Below are positions 41,301-56,300 of a DNA stretch of 64,000 nucleotides, one piece after another; the first letter of the stretch is position 1, and the number at the start of each line of letters is the position of its first letter. The position numbers were made by a program, and so were the translations under genes. The notes under the pieces are model-generated. The model saw only the letters and a program-made list of their open reading frames with translations, made no database searches and had not been told where the DNA came from. The DNA is taken from the NCBI GenBank assembly GCA_034008185.1, contig CM067095.1:6804610-6868609 (forward strand), in the 5' to 3' direction. This DNA comes from Gorsachius magnificus. Taxonomy: Eukaryota > Chordata > Aves > Pelecaniformes > Ardeidae.

Positions 41301-44300
41301 GGAAGGTTATGGGACAGAGAATCAGGAATCAAGTATGATTCTGAGAAATTAAATAACAATCCAAAACAGCAAGCGATGCCACAGCCTTGAGTCTCTCTTG
41401 AGCTAGCTGCATGGCATGATCTGCACAAAGTACTGAATACAAACTCCCACCATCTGGTGAGTATGAGCTGCTACGTGCACATTTGAAAATACCCACGTGG
41501 CACGATTTACTCCTGGGGGAGGCAATTAACCCATACCATGAACCAGCTGCTCTCAGCTACGATGAGGAGGGGCAACCTCATGACAGCCAGGCCTTTTGAC
41601 TAAATCTTGCCTTGCCAGGCAGGGGTAAGAGAGCAGAGAGCCGGAGAAGAGACTGCCTCCAGGAGGAAAGGCTGCTGTCACTCCATCAGATAAAAGGACC
41701 GGGGCACAAAGCCACAACCCTGTCGGGGTCAGACTGTCAGATCACCCGTGCTCAGAAGCAACTCGAGAGGGAGTGTGAACCCCAAAGCTTGTGGGTGACA
41801 TCAGGAGGGCAAAATGAAAAACTCCATGGGAAGACAGTCAGGAGAAACTATTTAAAAACCAAAACAACACACAAATACAGCAATATCCTCCTCCATGGAA
41901 TTCAATCAGAGCTCTGAGCTGCACCCAAATTATCAGGAAAAAGAGGATGTCTGTGGGTAGGGACCCTGCCTGGCACACACTGCCCAAGGACACTCCAGAG
42001 CTGTGTCTTGTCGTGCTTCCCTGCTTTTTCCATACACATGGGACACAACTACCTCAAAAACTGTCTTGTCCTCACTGTGCCCTGGAGAACCTCAAGGGAG
42101 CAGTATTTTGTGGGGAGAGAAATAAGACAAGACAGCCTTGCCCCATTTCCCACACACTCAAGGGCAAATTACACTATGAATCTAGAAGTTGCAATCTGCC
42201 CTGAAAAGGAGTAATTTATTTGGGTTATGACAACTTTCCTGTCGGCCTGAACTCGTGGCAGGTGTGTAGCTAAACCTGTGTACCTTTCTCCATATGGCCT
42301 GCTACAGCGTATGTGTGGTCATTGTATTTAGCTTCTATTTCTTTACACCCCATCCCAAGGCAGCATGAGTACTTTCAAAGATTAAGCTCTTGGGGAAGGC
42401 GGCTGATGGGTCAAGTACTTCAAGTGCTTCAAAAAGCTCCCTCAGTTATATAACAATGGCAGTTTTAAAATTATTTTTTCTTATCACTGAATCACAGCCA
42501 GCTCACATCACAAGCCAGCCAGTCAGATGCAAATGTAAGGCTGTAACAGCAGCAAAGAAGTGACTCTGGCGTTACCAGTATTTCATTTCCTGTGTTTTTG
42601 TTTCACTTGAAAGATCATCACTGCCAAGACAGGTCTCCATTTGCCAAGTAAGCACTTCCTAGGACACTGTGCAATTAAGTTGGACTTACGTCAAGTACAA
42701 ATAAGCACCCGAGATAAAGATATACAAGGAATCGGATAAGATATGTCCCCCTCTCACTAATTAGTGCTGAAGATTCTCACTGGGGCATGAGCAGGAGTTC
42801 TGAGACATAAAGTCAGTGTGAAGAGAGGAACATTCCCCTCAGTACCAATGAAAAATAGACCCAGCTCTGCAAGGGGACAATAAGAAATAAACCCCTGGGC
42901 ACACCGGTGGGGGTTCGCACACACTCAACCCCCTCCATACCCTCTGCGATACTTTTAACGCTTCCATTCCAGGGGAGTCCTTTGTGCTGTGTGCCCAGCG
43001 GCCCCTTACCTTGCTTGACGGTGGAGGAGAGGCACAGCTTGCCAGCTTTGATCTGCTCTATGGCCATCTGCAGCCCCGAGGACAGAAGCTCCGCTACTTT
43101 CAGATACAGCACGAGCTGCTCTGCATAGCTGCAAAGAAAGCACATTGCAATGCAAATAGATCGATGGGACAGTGGGAGGTATCCCAAAGGACTTCTGGTA
43201 CATAAGAACAGTGGGCTGGGAGGGAGTGACAGAAGAGCTGGGAGCTGGGTGGCTCTCTCCTCTGTCCTTACCTCCACTCCCGGCTGAGGAGACTGATCTG
43301 GTCGGCCACCACGCTCTCCTGGAGCTGGTACTCAGATGTCACTGAACTGCTCATCTCGCTGGAGTTGCCTTTAAGGGCAGCGATTTCCATCACGTAGTGG
43401 ACGAAGGCCAGCGTGAAGCGGAGGCTGCGCAGGATGTCAGTGTGCTCTTGCTGTTGAAGGGAAGCCAAGGTGGGGATTACAGAAGGAAAGCTGGCACACC
43501 AGGGAGGGCTGCTCACCTGGAGCCATGCCAGCTTACAGAAAGAACAGTGGAGCCCCAATCCCCCCTACACTTCTGCTTTGGGCAGGGACAGCCAAACTCA
43601 GCCTCGAGCCCGCACACCGCACCAGTTCTTCCTCCACAGTAATAGCAGCAAGCGACAGCCTCGGGCCAGAAGTTTCCAGGCAGCTCCCTCGAGAAGCTGG
43701 TGAGACTTGCTCCAAAATTACATGCCCCCTTCCCAAGGAGGATCCCAGCTCTGTCGGACTCTTTCAGAAGTCAGCCAGGAATGGGGAGAGACCACTTGCA
43801 CCATGGGCCCAGCTCTGGTTCCCACCACAGCAATGCTGGTACAAAACTGAAAGCGGGTGGGGGTTTCGCGAGAGTGACAACCTCCTACGCCACAGAAAAT
43901 GGCAAACAAAGTGCATCCCAGCCTACAGCCCAGCACTCCCTTAGCCCTTGGTCTTTATATCGTCCCCGTTCAGTGCAGTGAGCCCTGGGTGAGGTCCTCT
44001 GAAGAGGCAGCAAGGACAGGCTTTTATCTGCAACTCCTGTCCAGCTGGGGAGGGAAGAGAGCTTCTCACGCTAGGTGCTACATTCATTTTCAAAGTAGTT
44101 TTTCCTCTGCCATTACAGATCAAAGGCGATTATCCCATTTCTAGGAAGCTGCATTGCTGAAGTCACTGCAAGCATTTTTGCGAAGTTAGTATTTGCGGAA
44201 AAACTCAATACTCGTGGCTCTACAAAATGAATTGCTGCCTGGATCAGATGCGACTCCGCTGTTTGTACTCGCTCTGCAGAGAAGTGGCTAACCTGCTTGA

Positions 44301-47300
44301 TCTTCAAATATTCAGTGGCGCTGTTCTCTCAAAGGGGGCTGGTACGGATGTTTCCTACATGAATTCATCAAAAAAAACCCCATGCTCAAGTTCTGCAAGC
44401 TTTTGTTTTTCATTCACTGACTTAGGCACCTGGCTGCTAAGGCAGCCTTGACTATCTGAAATATGAATCTCTCCTCCCACTATCTTGCTACCTGGACAGT
44501 CCAGTATGGTAAGGAAGTGTTATCTCCATCTTCCTCTATTTTCTTTAAAAGCAGAGGAGGAACTTGGAGATTAAGTAATTGCCAAGTCATACAAGAAGTT
44601 TGTGGCAGAGCAGGAAACTGCCGAGATCTTTCAGGCCTCAGCCTGCTATCTCTAACCAATGCACAGTCCTTCCTCTCTGCTTATACAGTTGGCTTCTATT
44701 AATTATGCTGGCATTTGTGGCCTCACTTGGCATCACGAGAGTCTTTCCTTCCGTAGCCATCTCTGTATTGTGTTTTTAAGGCACTGCAAAAGAAACTAAA
44801 ATCTAGCCTTCAATTTGCCTTGTCTGCACCTAAAGAAACTTCTACAAAAGATGGAACCACCCACCTGAATGCAACAGCTTTGTTCAAGACAAAAACAAGG
44901 GTGCTTAAACAGTAAAGATTTCAATGCCCTGAAAGTATCAGCAGAAATCAGAAAATCTGCCAGGTTTGCATTCTGGCCAACGCCACAGCGCTCAAAGGGG
45001 TCTTGAAATACGCTACCAAGGTTTTGTGACATGCAAATGGATTACTGTGCTCAGCAGAAATGATGACCGAGCCCAAATGACTCATTAGGGACACAGAAGC
45101 TGAGCTGAGCGCTATTAACAAGATCAAGTTGACACTTCCTTAGGACACTTCTCTTCTGGGACCTCACACAGGTGGGATGCTCAGTTAAACTCACTGCTAT
45201 TGCGATCAGATCAGTGCTGTAAGTCCCAGCCCTGAGGCTCTGCAGGTAACTAAGTAAACAAATGCAATTCAATGCCTAATTGACTCAAAAACAACAACAA
45301 AAAAAGTGCTAAATAAAATCTGAAGTAGAAGAGCAAACCCACATCCTTAAAACGATGTATGCATATCTCTGCAGGTATCTAGGGCTTTTTAGCAACACCA
45401 GCAAAATTCAGACACAAAGAGCCTTCCCCGGTCCCCGACAGCCCAGGGAGGTATCACGAGCAGAGCTGAAACTGTGACTGAGTCTGCTTCCCACCTCTAT
45501 TGCAAATGGGCAGCCTGACCTACATTTCAAATATATCTCAGCTACAAAAGCATTTGCTGCTTCAGCCCATCTTCAGCCTGCAGAAAAGGGAAGCCTGGCA
45601 GCCTTTCAGCTCAACAATCTGCTTCAGCTGTTCTGGTGCAGAACGTGGTGTCTCCGCGCCCCCGTGGGTAACAGAAGTGTCAGGTTTGCTTTTTTCAGAT
45701 CCTTTCAGCAGAGGCCGTATCACTGCCTGAGCCCCCGAGTGCATGCAGCAGGCAGTCACTTGATACACTAAGCTACTCACCCTCTCAAGTCAGCTATTAC
45801 TGATGTTGAGCCTTTTTAAAGAAAAAAGGCCCAAAGCACCCAGGTTTTCTTCAGAAACTGTTAATAAGGAATGCATCAGATAACTGATGTTTCCAACCTG
45901 CAGTTTCAGCTTTGGAAATGGTGAATTTTAACCCTGGTCATGGGCTGTTTCATGGACTAAACAGCTTGGTAGCAGGCTCAAAAGTCACTGTGCTAAAATA
46001 TGCCCTGGGCTTTCCTGAGCACGGCACTGGCCTAGCTCTTCCGAAGCCAGTGTGCTCCCTCATTGGAAGCAAGCCCCTTGGCTGCAAACATGGAGTCATC
46101 CGACCTCTGGATTTGCTTTACTTTTATTCCCCCTTATCCTTTGCCCCTAACATTGTCCCTGGGAAATACCTACCTCCATGAGTGTCTCTTCGGGCAACTC
46201 TGGTGCCTCAAACGTAACAGCACCTTCCAGGTTGGCGGTGATCGGATCAGCAAAAGCATACCGGAGACTTGAGGGGCCTTCCACAGCATCCCCACCAGTT
46301 CCCACTGCCAAGTGCCTGCCGGTGAATGAGCCTCCAGAACTGAGAGAGCTGGAAGACCCAACTGAGAAGAAAAACAGGCAAAGGAATTACTGAAGATATC
46401 AATAGTAGGCCAGGCATTACTCATCCAGCAGAGGGGACAATCCCGTAGGACCCGGGATCCTGACTCTGATAGGAGCCAGCAACAGGTACTTTGGAGGAAG
46501 ATGCAAGGACTCTTGATGCAGAATAACCACTCCCCAACATAAGCTCCTTAGCGACTCAGGCAGACCAGTTTACAAGCTCAAGCAGATTTAATGCACCTTC
46601 CAGAACGTCTGTCATTTATAGAGACAATTCAGAAGCACTCTTCTCTTCTTTTTTGTCCAAACACTTTCTGCATCCTGCCATGATATCTTGGGTTGATTTT
46701 TATCACACAGCACCACAGCCAACTCCCTCATCATGGAGCAGCATGGATTGAACCCTGGTTCCCTACCTTTTGCACTATCATTGAATGAGCACCTCTGATA
46801 AGTGAGGGTTTTATCATGGTTTTAAAACATCAACCACTTACATGCAAACAAGGAGAGCTTTCCATTGCATACCCTGCACTTCTGCTTCTCCCTCTTTACA
46901 AACAGGAGGCTGGGCACAGAGTAAGTGACTTCAGCTGCGTCAAGACCCTAACCTCAGGATTCAGGAGAACACGCAAGTACGGTGTCCATCAGACAATTCC
47001 CTCACCATCACCCTTTTCCCTGAATCCACCCTAAGAGCACACTGCATATAAAAGACGCACCCTTCAAAAGGTATTTGTCTCAGACTATTCCTAATACATA
47101 CTCATATCCCCTGACACACTGCCACAGAGGGATATATTCTGTCTGAAAGGGGGATGCCCATACTAGCTACAACACTGCTAATTCTACCAAGGCGATATTC
47201 TCCACTGTCGCTGATCCTTTGGAGGGAGATGTTTCTCTTCTGCCCATGAATTTAATTTGCTGCCCTACCCTGCCTTCAAAAGGTTCAGCAATATAATGCA

Positions 47301-50300
47301 CAACTGATCTGCAGAGAGGCAGTCTCCTCCCAAAGCTCTCTCCCTGGTGGCAGCTATGCTTCAAAGCTAAGTGGATCATCAAAGACTGGCAGAGTATTTC
47401 CAGATCTTTCAGAGAGAGGAAAGGACCAACAATATCCCATTCTGGATACCCTGTAATTCCAAAGAGGCTGTTTGCAGACATTGTTACGATGACTCATGAA
47501 AAGGCTCTGCCTTTATATCTGTCCAGTGATCTTACTCGTGGCTTGCCCAGGCACTTGGTGTGCAGAGTTTCAGCTTGCAAAGTTCCCCTTTTCACCATTC
47601 ACTTTGTGCATTAACTATAACATAAGTTACTGCACAGACCTAATAAACAAAGCTTGTCAAGCAGCGTTGCTCTGACCGCCTTGGCCCAACACCATACGTG
47701 TTGTAGGTTCATTACTCAGCAACCTTCCCTTCCAAGCGTCCCATCTCAGATCTTGACTGTTCGGCAGTCCCTTAAGCATCCAAATATCAACCTGCTAAAA
47801 ACTGGTGCTTGGATCTGCTTCCAAATTGCTATTATCCCCACAAAAGCAACACAGGAAGCCTGAATTCTCTATTCATAACATTTCAGCAGTACCTAGAGGC
47901 TGTAGCCAGGACAGTGACCCCATTGTGCTACAGGCCCGTCAGATGCTTCCTAAGAGTCTCTGCCCTACAGAGTCTCTAAATAGACAAGACAAAGCAAGGA
48001 TTATGGTCCCAACTTTCCAGACAATCAAGGATGTGAGCGGTTTTAGTTATGATGGAAATCCAAGCCATACCCAGGAACCGAGCCCATGTGTCCCCCCCAT
48101 CCCAGTCAAGCAGCTTATTCATGGTTACATCCAAACCTTCTCTGCAGTAACTGAGAACAAGAGAGTCAACTACATTCAGATGAGGAACAGCCAAGATGAG
48201 AACCCAAACAAGCCAAAAATGCAAATAAAAGTGTTCAAATATTTTCTTAAACTGAACACGGACTCCAGCTCCCAGACACACTATCCCACCAGGGCCAATT
48301 ACCACAGCCTCAACTGATGGCTGATGAGGCCAGAACACTGGTGTCTTAAAACAACTATCCGTCAAGCATGAGCACACTTACCTGTTTCCTACTTATGCAC
48401 TGAGCTGCTTAAGTAACACCACTAATAATTCTGCATATGGAGCCATCCTAGCACTTTCCTAACGGTACTCATCCACTGAAATTGTTGGGCATGGATGGTC
48501 ACACTCGTCTTTATAGCTCATCCAAAACCCCCAGGGAAAATGATCAGAACACAACACAATCTTTACGTTTGTTGACCTATCAGCAACTGCGAGTCTATGA
48601 ACAGCTCCAGTGTTACTCCTGAAGCAGAGAGAAATGAAGTAAAAGAACAGTTTGCCTCTCTCTGGAAAACCACTATATGGCATTAGCCCTTGTGCCAATG
48701 CAAACAGTTATCAGCCCTAACTGGGGTTGGCAGGAGCCAGCACAAGAACCTCAAAGGCCTCGTGAACCTCAGACCAGCTGAGCTCTATGGCCTGTGCTCC
48801 GAGCAGCCCTCTGCCACCACCAGCATTCAGCAGCAAGGACTTCAATGCATTGCTCTGCCCCCAGGCATTCCCACTGGAACAGGCAGGTAGGTATCAGCCC
48901 TTTACCTGAAAACATCCTGGTCCTCGTGGTCTGTGGGGGGGTTGTTCCACTGGGAGGGGATCCGACAGTAAAAATCACTGGGGATGGGCTGGCAGAGCCC
49001 CCAGCCCGGGCACCAGAGTGCAGGGTCCCTCCGTAAGCACCTGAGGGAGCTGGGGAGACAGTTGAAACGTGCAGACTGGCATTACAGGAAAGTTCCTCAG
49101 AGCACAGTGTGCCTCACCCAGCAGTTTTTTGTTCTTGCAGACTCTCTTGGGAGACAGCGGTTACCAGCACAGGCCAGCTCCCTTTGGAGGCATCGCCCGA
49201 GAACACCAGCGGGCCAGGCTGACACAGACTACAGGAGACGAGCCCGGGCAGCGTTACACATTGCTGCAGCTGCTCTCCCCTCCTCACTGCCCAACCTGCA
49301 AGCCCCAGGAAAGACCCACCCTTGCAGAGCCATTCATACTTGAACCGCCTGGCAGAAAGTCCCCGCTTCCACGTGTTATCACATTCAGAAGGGGCCAAAA
49401 GAGGAAGCCCTGCCTACAGAAATCACACCACTAGCCAGCAGTTACACAGCACGCAGAGCTCACAGACCTGTGAGCGCTCCACAAAAGAAAGCGAGCATCA
49501 TTACACGCCTCACACACAGCAGTCACTTCCTTTGCCAAAAGCCATCAGAAAAGCAGCCTCCCATTTGAGGCATGCAGGCAAACCGTTCACCCCATCCTGC
49601 CAGATCTGCCTGGCTTCCCCACCTACCTGCAATTTCCATTGGCTTTTCGTTGTTTAGGCTGTCGTTGCTGCCAGCTTCCGAGATCTGTGCCCCAAAGGCT
49701 GCCTTCAGAAGCAGGTCAGTGAGCCTGCCTGTGCTCAGAGATCTAAGAAGAGGACATACAACAAGATGCAGAAAGTCAACAGGCATAAAGTTTCAGCTAA
49801 CGTCCACCCCAGTTGGTGCCATTCCTGGTCCACAACCACTAACACTACACAGCAAACAGCCTGGAGCAGAGGTAACCACTCTTTCAACAGAGCATCTGAA
49901 GCACCTCCTGCTACTTGTAGAAAGCACACAACTACTGCGACTAACTGCAGTAATGCAAGTACTGACTACAGGATTGTTACATTATTTTTCTTTGGTGGAG
50001 GATAAGGAAATTAGTATCAGTGGACTCCTCCAGATCACTGGAGAAAGCTGCAGACTGCAGTGAGGCACATAAGAAAAACTTAACACTAACACCCGAGTGA
50101 CTTTGTATCCTGAAATGCTCATGACAATCCGCACATGGCATTCAAACAGATCTCCGGTCTGAAGACCTGTGCCCACTGTTCAATGGACAAGGAACACCCA
50201 TAACACCCTCTCCTCCACGACAGGCACAGGCTCCACAAAGAGCAAGGCACACATCTGCATAATTGCAGGGAGTCTGGTCTAATAACAAAATCCTGCATGC

Positions 50301-53300
50301 CCACTTGATGAAACCCTGGACACTAAACACAGTGCGAAGCTGCAGACACAGTCTTTCATTTTATAAAATCTAGGCCATGGCTTGCCCCTGTAGAGGAAGA
50401 CTTAAAAACTCTGCACCATATCTGTTTGCAGCCCAAGGGTGCTAGCAGATAACTACAGAATGTTTACAGATGCTGCATTACAACTTCAATGCTAGCTGTG
50501 GATTGAAATTTGCCCCGTCCATCCTGTATTAGGGAACGAAGCACCACTGTATAAAGCAGACTATAGCTCACCTGCCCTTGATCTCTTCCACTGGCCTCAA
50601 CCCCAAGCCAGTTTGCTGGCAGTGGAAATGACCCATCTCCTTCAGATCTGGCAAGGTCTTGTTCCTTGTTGGAGTCATCATGACCCCCTGGTGGGCCAAG
50701 AGGGTGAGGAGATTCTGGGAACTTGGGGTTTTGGGAAACTCAAACGGGGACACAGCCTAAGAATAACAGAAAAAAAACAGAGATCTGCCTTTGAAACAAA
50801 GGAGGAAGGTTCCCCTTGCCCGCCCCCCCATTCCTTTATCAAAATTAAATTGTATGCTTAACAACCTGCCTAAATAAAGAATTAGAAATTCCACCCCACG
50901 CAGTTCCTTGTCCCCAACCCCAGAAAGACTAAAATGAAAAGACAACAAACTACGCTGAAAATTTGTAGCAGCCTAACACAAGCACAGAGAAAATGCTGTC
51001 ACAGTGCCAGCTTCGCATGAGACGCCAGGGCTGTCACCTGCTTAACCGTCTGCCGGCTCTGCTGGGGATTCCTGCCGGACACACGCGTGCGCCACAAGCC
51101 CAGTCGCTGTGTGCGAACCAGCCCAGGCACCGCAGTTCACTAATGCGCTTCTGACTAATCTGGGCAGCTCCTTTTCATTGCCTGTTTAAAACCCTGGACT
51201 CTGCTCAGATGGTGAACACTGCTGCCAAGTGAGATCCGTCCACCAAGAACTAGGACGCTACCCCCCTTTCACACAGATCGCTACACAGCCCTTGAAGAAA
51301 AGAGAACAAATCCAGGTCAGAGTCATCTGATCACGCAGCGGTTCACCCCCAAGTAACCCAGCAGATCAAACTGTGGGAAACCCAGCAGCAGACTCCTTGA
51401 CGTACCTTTGTAGGGGAGCCCATTATAGTTGGCAAAGGGCTTCTCTGCATGAACTCGGACAGCTTCGGTGAGGATCTGAGCTGCCGGCAGTGCTGCAAGC
51501 CATGAATCTGCAGAGGCTGGCTGACTGGGGTGTGACCAAAGTGAGCAACGAGAGGATCAGAGTGCTGCTTGGTTATCTTCTGCCTGCAGGAATGCAAATC
51601 TGACAGGTTGGGAGCGCTGTGGAGCCGGGAGCCCATCCCTCGAGGAGAGTGTTCAGGCGCCGAGGAACCTGGAGGGCCCCAACACGGCAACAAAACCACA
51701 TCATTTTCTGGTGCTAACACAAAAAGCCAGCCTGATCCAGGATCCACTGCTAAAACATCTACAGATCAAAACCTTCGGTGGATGGCTAAGAATGGCACCC
51801 TGATCAGTGCCACTATCTGCTAGGCCTGATCAGGTGTTGACCCTACAGGAGGAAGGGACAGGCACAGGAGGGGCATGGACATGTAGCTTCTGGCCTTCAC
51901 TGCGGCCCTTACACAGAAAGGGACCCTGACTGTCAGAGTTCAGCAGCAAGGAAATTACACATGAAGTCGGCCACTTGGCAGAGGGGGAGTTGGGGGTTTT
52001 GAGATGCTTTTCCTTCACTCAATCTATTGACTTCAAAGTCACAAATTTGAGTTTCTGTGACACAAGGTCTGTTGGCACTGGGAGAGGCTGGCTGACGGGA
52101 CGTGAATGGATCAACCCCAACTCCTACCAGCACCCAGAAATCCTGGCTGGCCAAGCGTCAAGAGAAGCCGCTGAAGGACCATACCCAACTTTGGCTGCCC
52201 TGAGACTATGATTCTGGCCTTATCCGTAGGAATAATGAAGGAAGGTAAGGACCAACGCACCGGCAACAGGAATCCGGCTTCTCACTTCTGCTCCGAGAGA
52301 AGAGGGGATAACAGTCTGGCTGGGCTGCTCTGGGATTGTTCCAACTTTGAGGGAACACAATAAAAAAACGTTTATTTGGTATGAAGTTTCCATAGGCAAT
52401 AACAACACTATACATCATCTGTTCTATAGAAAGATGCTAGTTATCTCTCCCATCTTCTCAGCCCCAGCTGGTAGTGAAAAGATCAACAACTCCTGTAAAA
52501 GGAGGAAAAAAAACCCAACTCTGTCTGGTTTTAGTTTAGCCAGTTTTAGTCTGACTTTGCAATGATACTAATTCAGAGGAATAGAATATGAATATCCTGC
52601 ATTTCCCCACCAGCAGAGACTAATAAATACAGGATTGGAGACACTAGGGATATAGAATAGCTAGCTACATCAGAGTCTGTTCTTTATAGAGACCAGCAAA
52701 TTGCATCAGTTGCACACTGGGGTTTTTCTTATCCCTTTTCCACTTGAATTGCTTGTTAGTGTCCGGATCAGGCTACCGGATATTCAGACTTTTCAGTTTG
52801 AACAGTGAAGTTCAAGCCCTTCCAAAGCTGATCAGAATTTTGCTCTGGCAACAAGTGGCTTACATTTTTTCTCACCCCAGTCCGAGCCAGTAAAAAGAAA
52901 CTTTGCACTTAGAGAAGTCCTCTTCAGAGGGCAGCAAAATGTTTGATGTAAACACCAAAACAAAGTTTGCCTCTCCTGGGGCTTATAGGTATTTTCCTCT
53001 CCATTTTACTGAGGTAAAATGCTTGCCAAACAATCTATTGAGAAGAGCGGGGAAATCCCTATTACCTGGCAGCTACAGCTGGTCATACTCTCCCCTCTTT
53101 ATAGGAAAGAGGCACATGATTTTATTAGGGCAGCAACATGCTAAACTGACATCTTACCTTGTGGTGATGGCATAAAGGGCTTAGCACCGCCGAAGGACAG
53201 CTTTCTAGAGCTGGGCACAGATCCATGCTCTCCAGGATAAGGAGGGGAAGCACCAGTTTTAGGAAAACCAAGAGGACTTGTACTGCTAGACCTCCGGACC

Positions 53301-56300
53301 GTACCAGACCTTATAGGAAACAACAGCAGCACACGTGTTACTCCAGATGCCAGCACAGAGAAGTAAGGAGAACAGCATCACCAGGCACGCACACACAGGG
53401 CTACTTCCACAGAAGTGGAGCTTCATGACTGTTTATCCTGGGTAAAAATCCCACTGTTCTAGGACTACACCTAAACAGATTAAGATGATAACCCTTGTTC
53501 TCAAGAGTTTCAATGCAAATAAAATTTTGTGAAACAAAAGAACAAGATCAGTTTAGCTGTAAGAAGGAAAGTCTGCCATTTTTGCGAAGTTACTTTTAGA
53601 TGCTTTCAGGTATCTACACCAATCATGAACAAGACAGAATTTCACATCTTGCCACTGTTTATTTTAGGCAGTGCCTTCAGAACAGCCTGAGAGGGCTTTA
53701 TCCAAGTGTCCCTCCTGTGCTGAGCCACTCGCTCTTTGCCAGGGCAGCCGTTTAGGTCAAAAGCTCTGTGAGTGCAGATCGCAGGACGCGGAGGTGAGCT
53801 GTGCCAAAGGCACTGCTCTGCAGCAGAGCTCTGGCTCAAATCAGAAGCTACAGAGCAAAGCAGAGCAGTGCACGGCTGTCAGATCTGAAACAGCTCAGTA
53901 CTACACAGACGAATTTCTTTTTGGGCTGGACAGTTACAATAGCCTGGGCTTCAAATTGCTTTAAGTCCTCATGAAGCCTCACCTTAGGGAGTTAAAATTA
54001 ATTTGTACAGCCCACCCATGAAGGAACCTCAAGTATTACCCAGCTGCTAAAATGCAACGAAAGAGGAAACCAGATTAGTGGGAAAGCGAGTACAGCCACA
54101 CCATTGCTCTGGAGAGGAATGGGATTATTGCACATTAATTATTTCTCTCAATATTTTAATGTTTTCACTCCTCGTTAAGAACACACAACCTAAACTTAAT
54201 TTACTAAAATGTCATTCTGCCTCTGCAGGCTCCTTCACCAAAATTCCCCTTACACTCCTCTATATGAGAAAACAGTCTTCATCAAATCCCTCATTCTACT
54301 CTCGTTTGGGAAACATTTTTTCCCTAGTTAAAAGAACATCCATCTCAGCCAGTAGGTGGTTTGCTGGACAGGAATCAATGAATATGCTGAAAAAACCCCT
54401 CTGTGCTAAAGCCACTGAAAGATGCTGTCACCAAGGTATCCTGCCTCCTTTTCCCGTGACGCTGTGTTAAGCTTACGTATCCAAACAAAGACAAAGGCAC
54501 ATGGGTTTCAGCAGGGCAAGCAGGGCTAGCTACATTACCCAGGAATGGCAAAGCCATCCTGATGAAATGTCAGTACATCTCCTCAACAACAGTACTAGGT
54601 ATATGCTTTACTTTATGCCATGTTTCAGAAAAAAAAAAATACATCAAAAATAAATACAGTAGTTGAGATATGAGAGTTTGATCCACCACCACCCCCATTT
54701 TCAATGTGTTGCTACGTTTCTCAGCCAAATGAATCCAACACTATATTTACATGCTTGGGAAAAAAAAGAAAAAAATCCTTTAAAATTTTAACCTAAAATC
54801 CACTTCTCTTCAGATTGCCCTAGATTCAGAGGTCTAATGCTCATCAGCTGCATGGCCCTGCAGCTAAATGAATACACAGCAAGGAAATGGACACCTGGCA
54901 AGGTGAAAAGATACCCAGACCTTCAGTGGCAGAAAGCACTGCTCTCCCGGGTTTTAACTCTCCAGAATATGAGCCATCCAGAAGGCTGAATATTATCTAT
55001 CAGGAACTTGCAGCAAAAAACACCAGCTGGCGGGCACTGCTGAAAGATGTGGAACATCAAATGCCACCCCTACGAGACATGGGATAAGCAAGCACGCAGA
55101 CAAGCAGGACAGGTGATGTGGCCGAAGTATGCACACATAATTACCACCTCAACGAGCAACGTATCTGTCCACAAACAACCTAAGTTACACAGGCATACAC
55201 CAGCCAGTCAGATGACAGTGGTCGGTTTTTCAGAAACAAGAGCATACGTCAAGGTTTGCAGTCAAATGACTTGGCAAACATGACAAGGCACCTGGCTGTA
55301 ATGGCCTATTTGATACACCTGATGGAAAAGTGGGATCACATACTAAATGCTTGATGAAGATTTCTCCCTCCATTCCTGAAGGGTGTCTCCTGAATTTGCT
55401 GATTAGAGGAAGTGATGGTGAGAGATAAATATGGCTTCCTGGGGCAGAAAAAGACCCATGACACCAGAGATTTTGAGATGCTAAAAGCAGAGTGTGAATC
55501 ATCTGATTGCGTCCATTCCTCAAGTTCCTCTGCAGGGACAATGCTAATCTCATCGTTACATGGCACTGACTAAAAGGAGCAAAACCTGACAATTTGATCC
55601 CCGACCGGTAGCTGCAGGCTGTGAACCTGAACTCAGCAGCCCGTCACCAGTCTGGGGTAGGCACGGCATGCCTGGGTGCGCCTTCTCCAGAGTCTCACTT
55701 CATATGTCACACGGGTAACCAGGACTCTTTTGTGAGTTCCAACACGAACAGGGCCCACAAGTTTTGCTATTAAAAATACAAGCACGTAGGAAACAGGAAG
55801 GAGCTTATCACAAAACCTGCCACGCGCAAAGAAGTAAACATAAAGTAGTATTAAAGTAACACTGGCACTAAACAATCTCTCTGCTGATCCCTGATTAATA
55901 CCAATGTATTGTGTCTCTGCTTCTGGGTTCACTTTGAATAAGCCTTATCCTGAATCAGGCTGGCTGAAGCCCAAACTTAGGCTGACATAGGTATTACCCT
56001 ACTTCCGAAAAATAAACTTTAATCCAGACACCAAAGCAACTCATCCAAAAAAAGACATGACACCTTATAGACACTTCTGTTTGAATGGCCCTGCTGCCTG
56101 ACCTCTTTAAGATCCTGTATAAGTCTCCTTCCAACCAGTCTACGACCTGGGCTGCCACTGTCAACCCAGATTTCAAACCTGTAAGAACCAGAAATTATAC
56201 ATGAGACAAGACAGAAGCCCTGCGTGTCTTGGAGGTACAAGGCATTACCACTGAACTGGGAAGGTCAGCTGTGCAGATGAGGGCTGGCATCCCGGTCTTC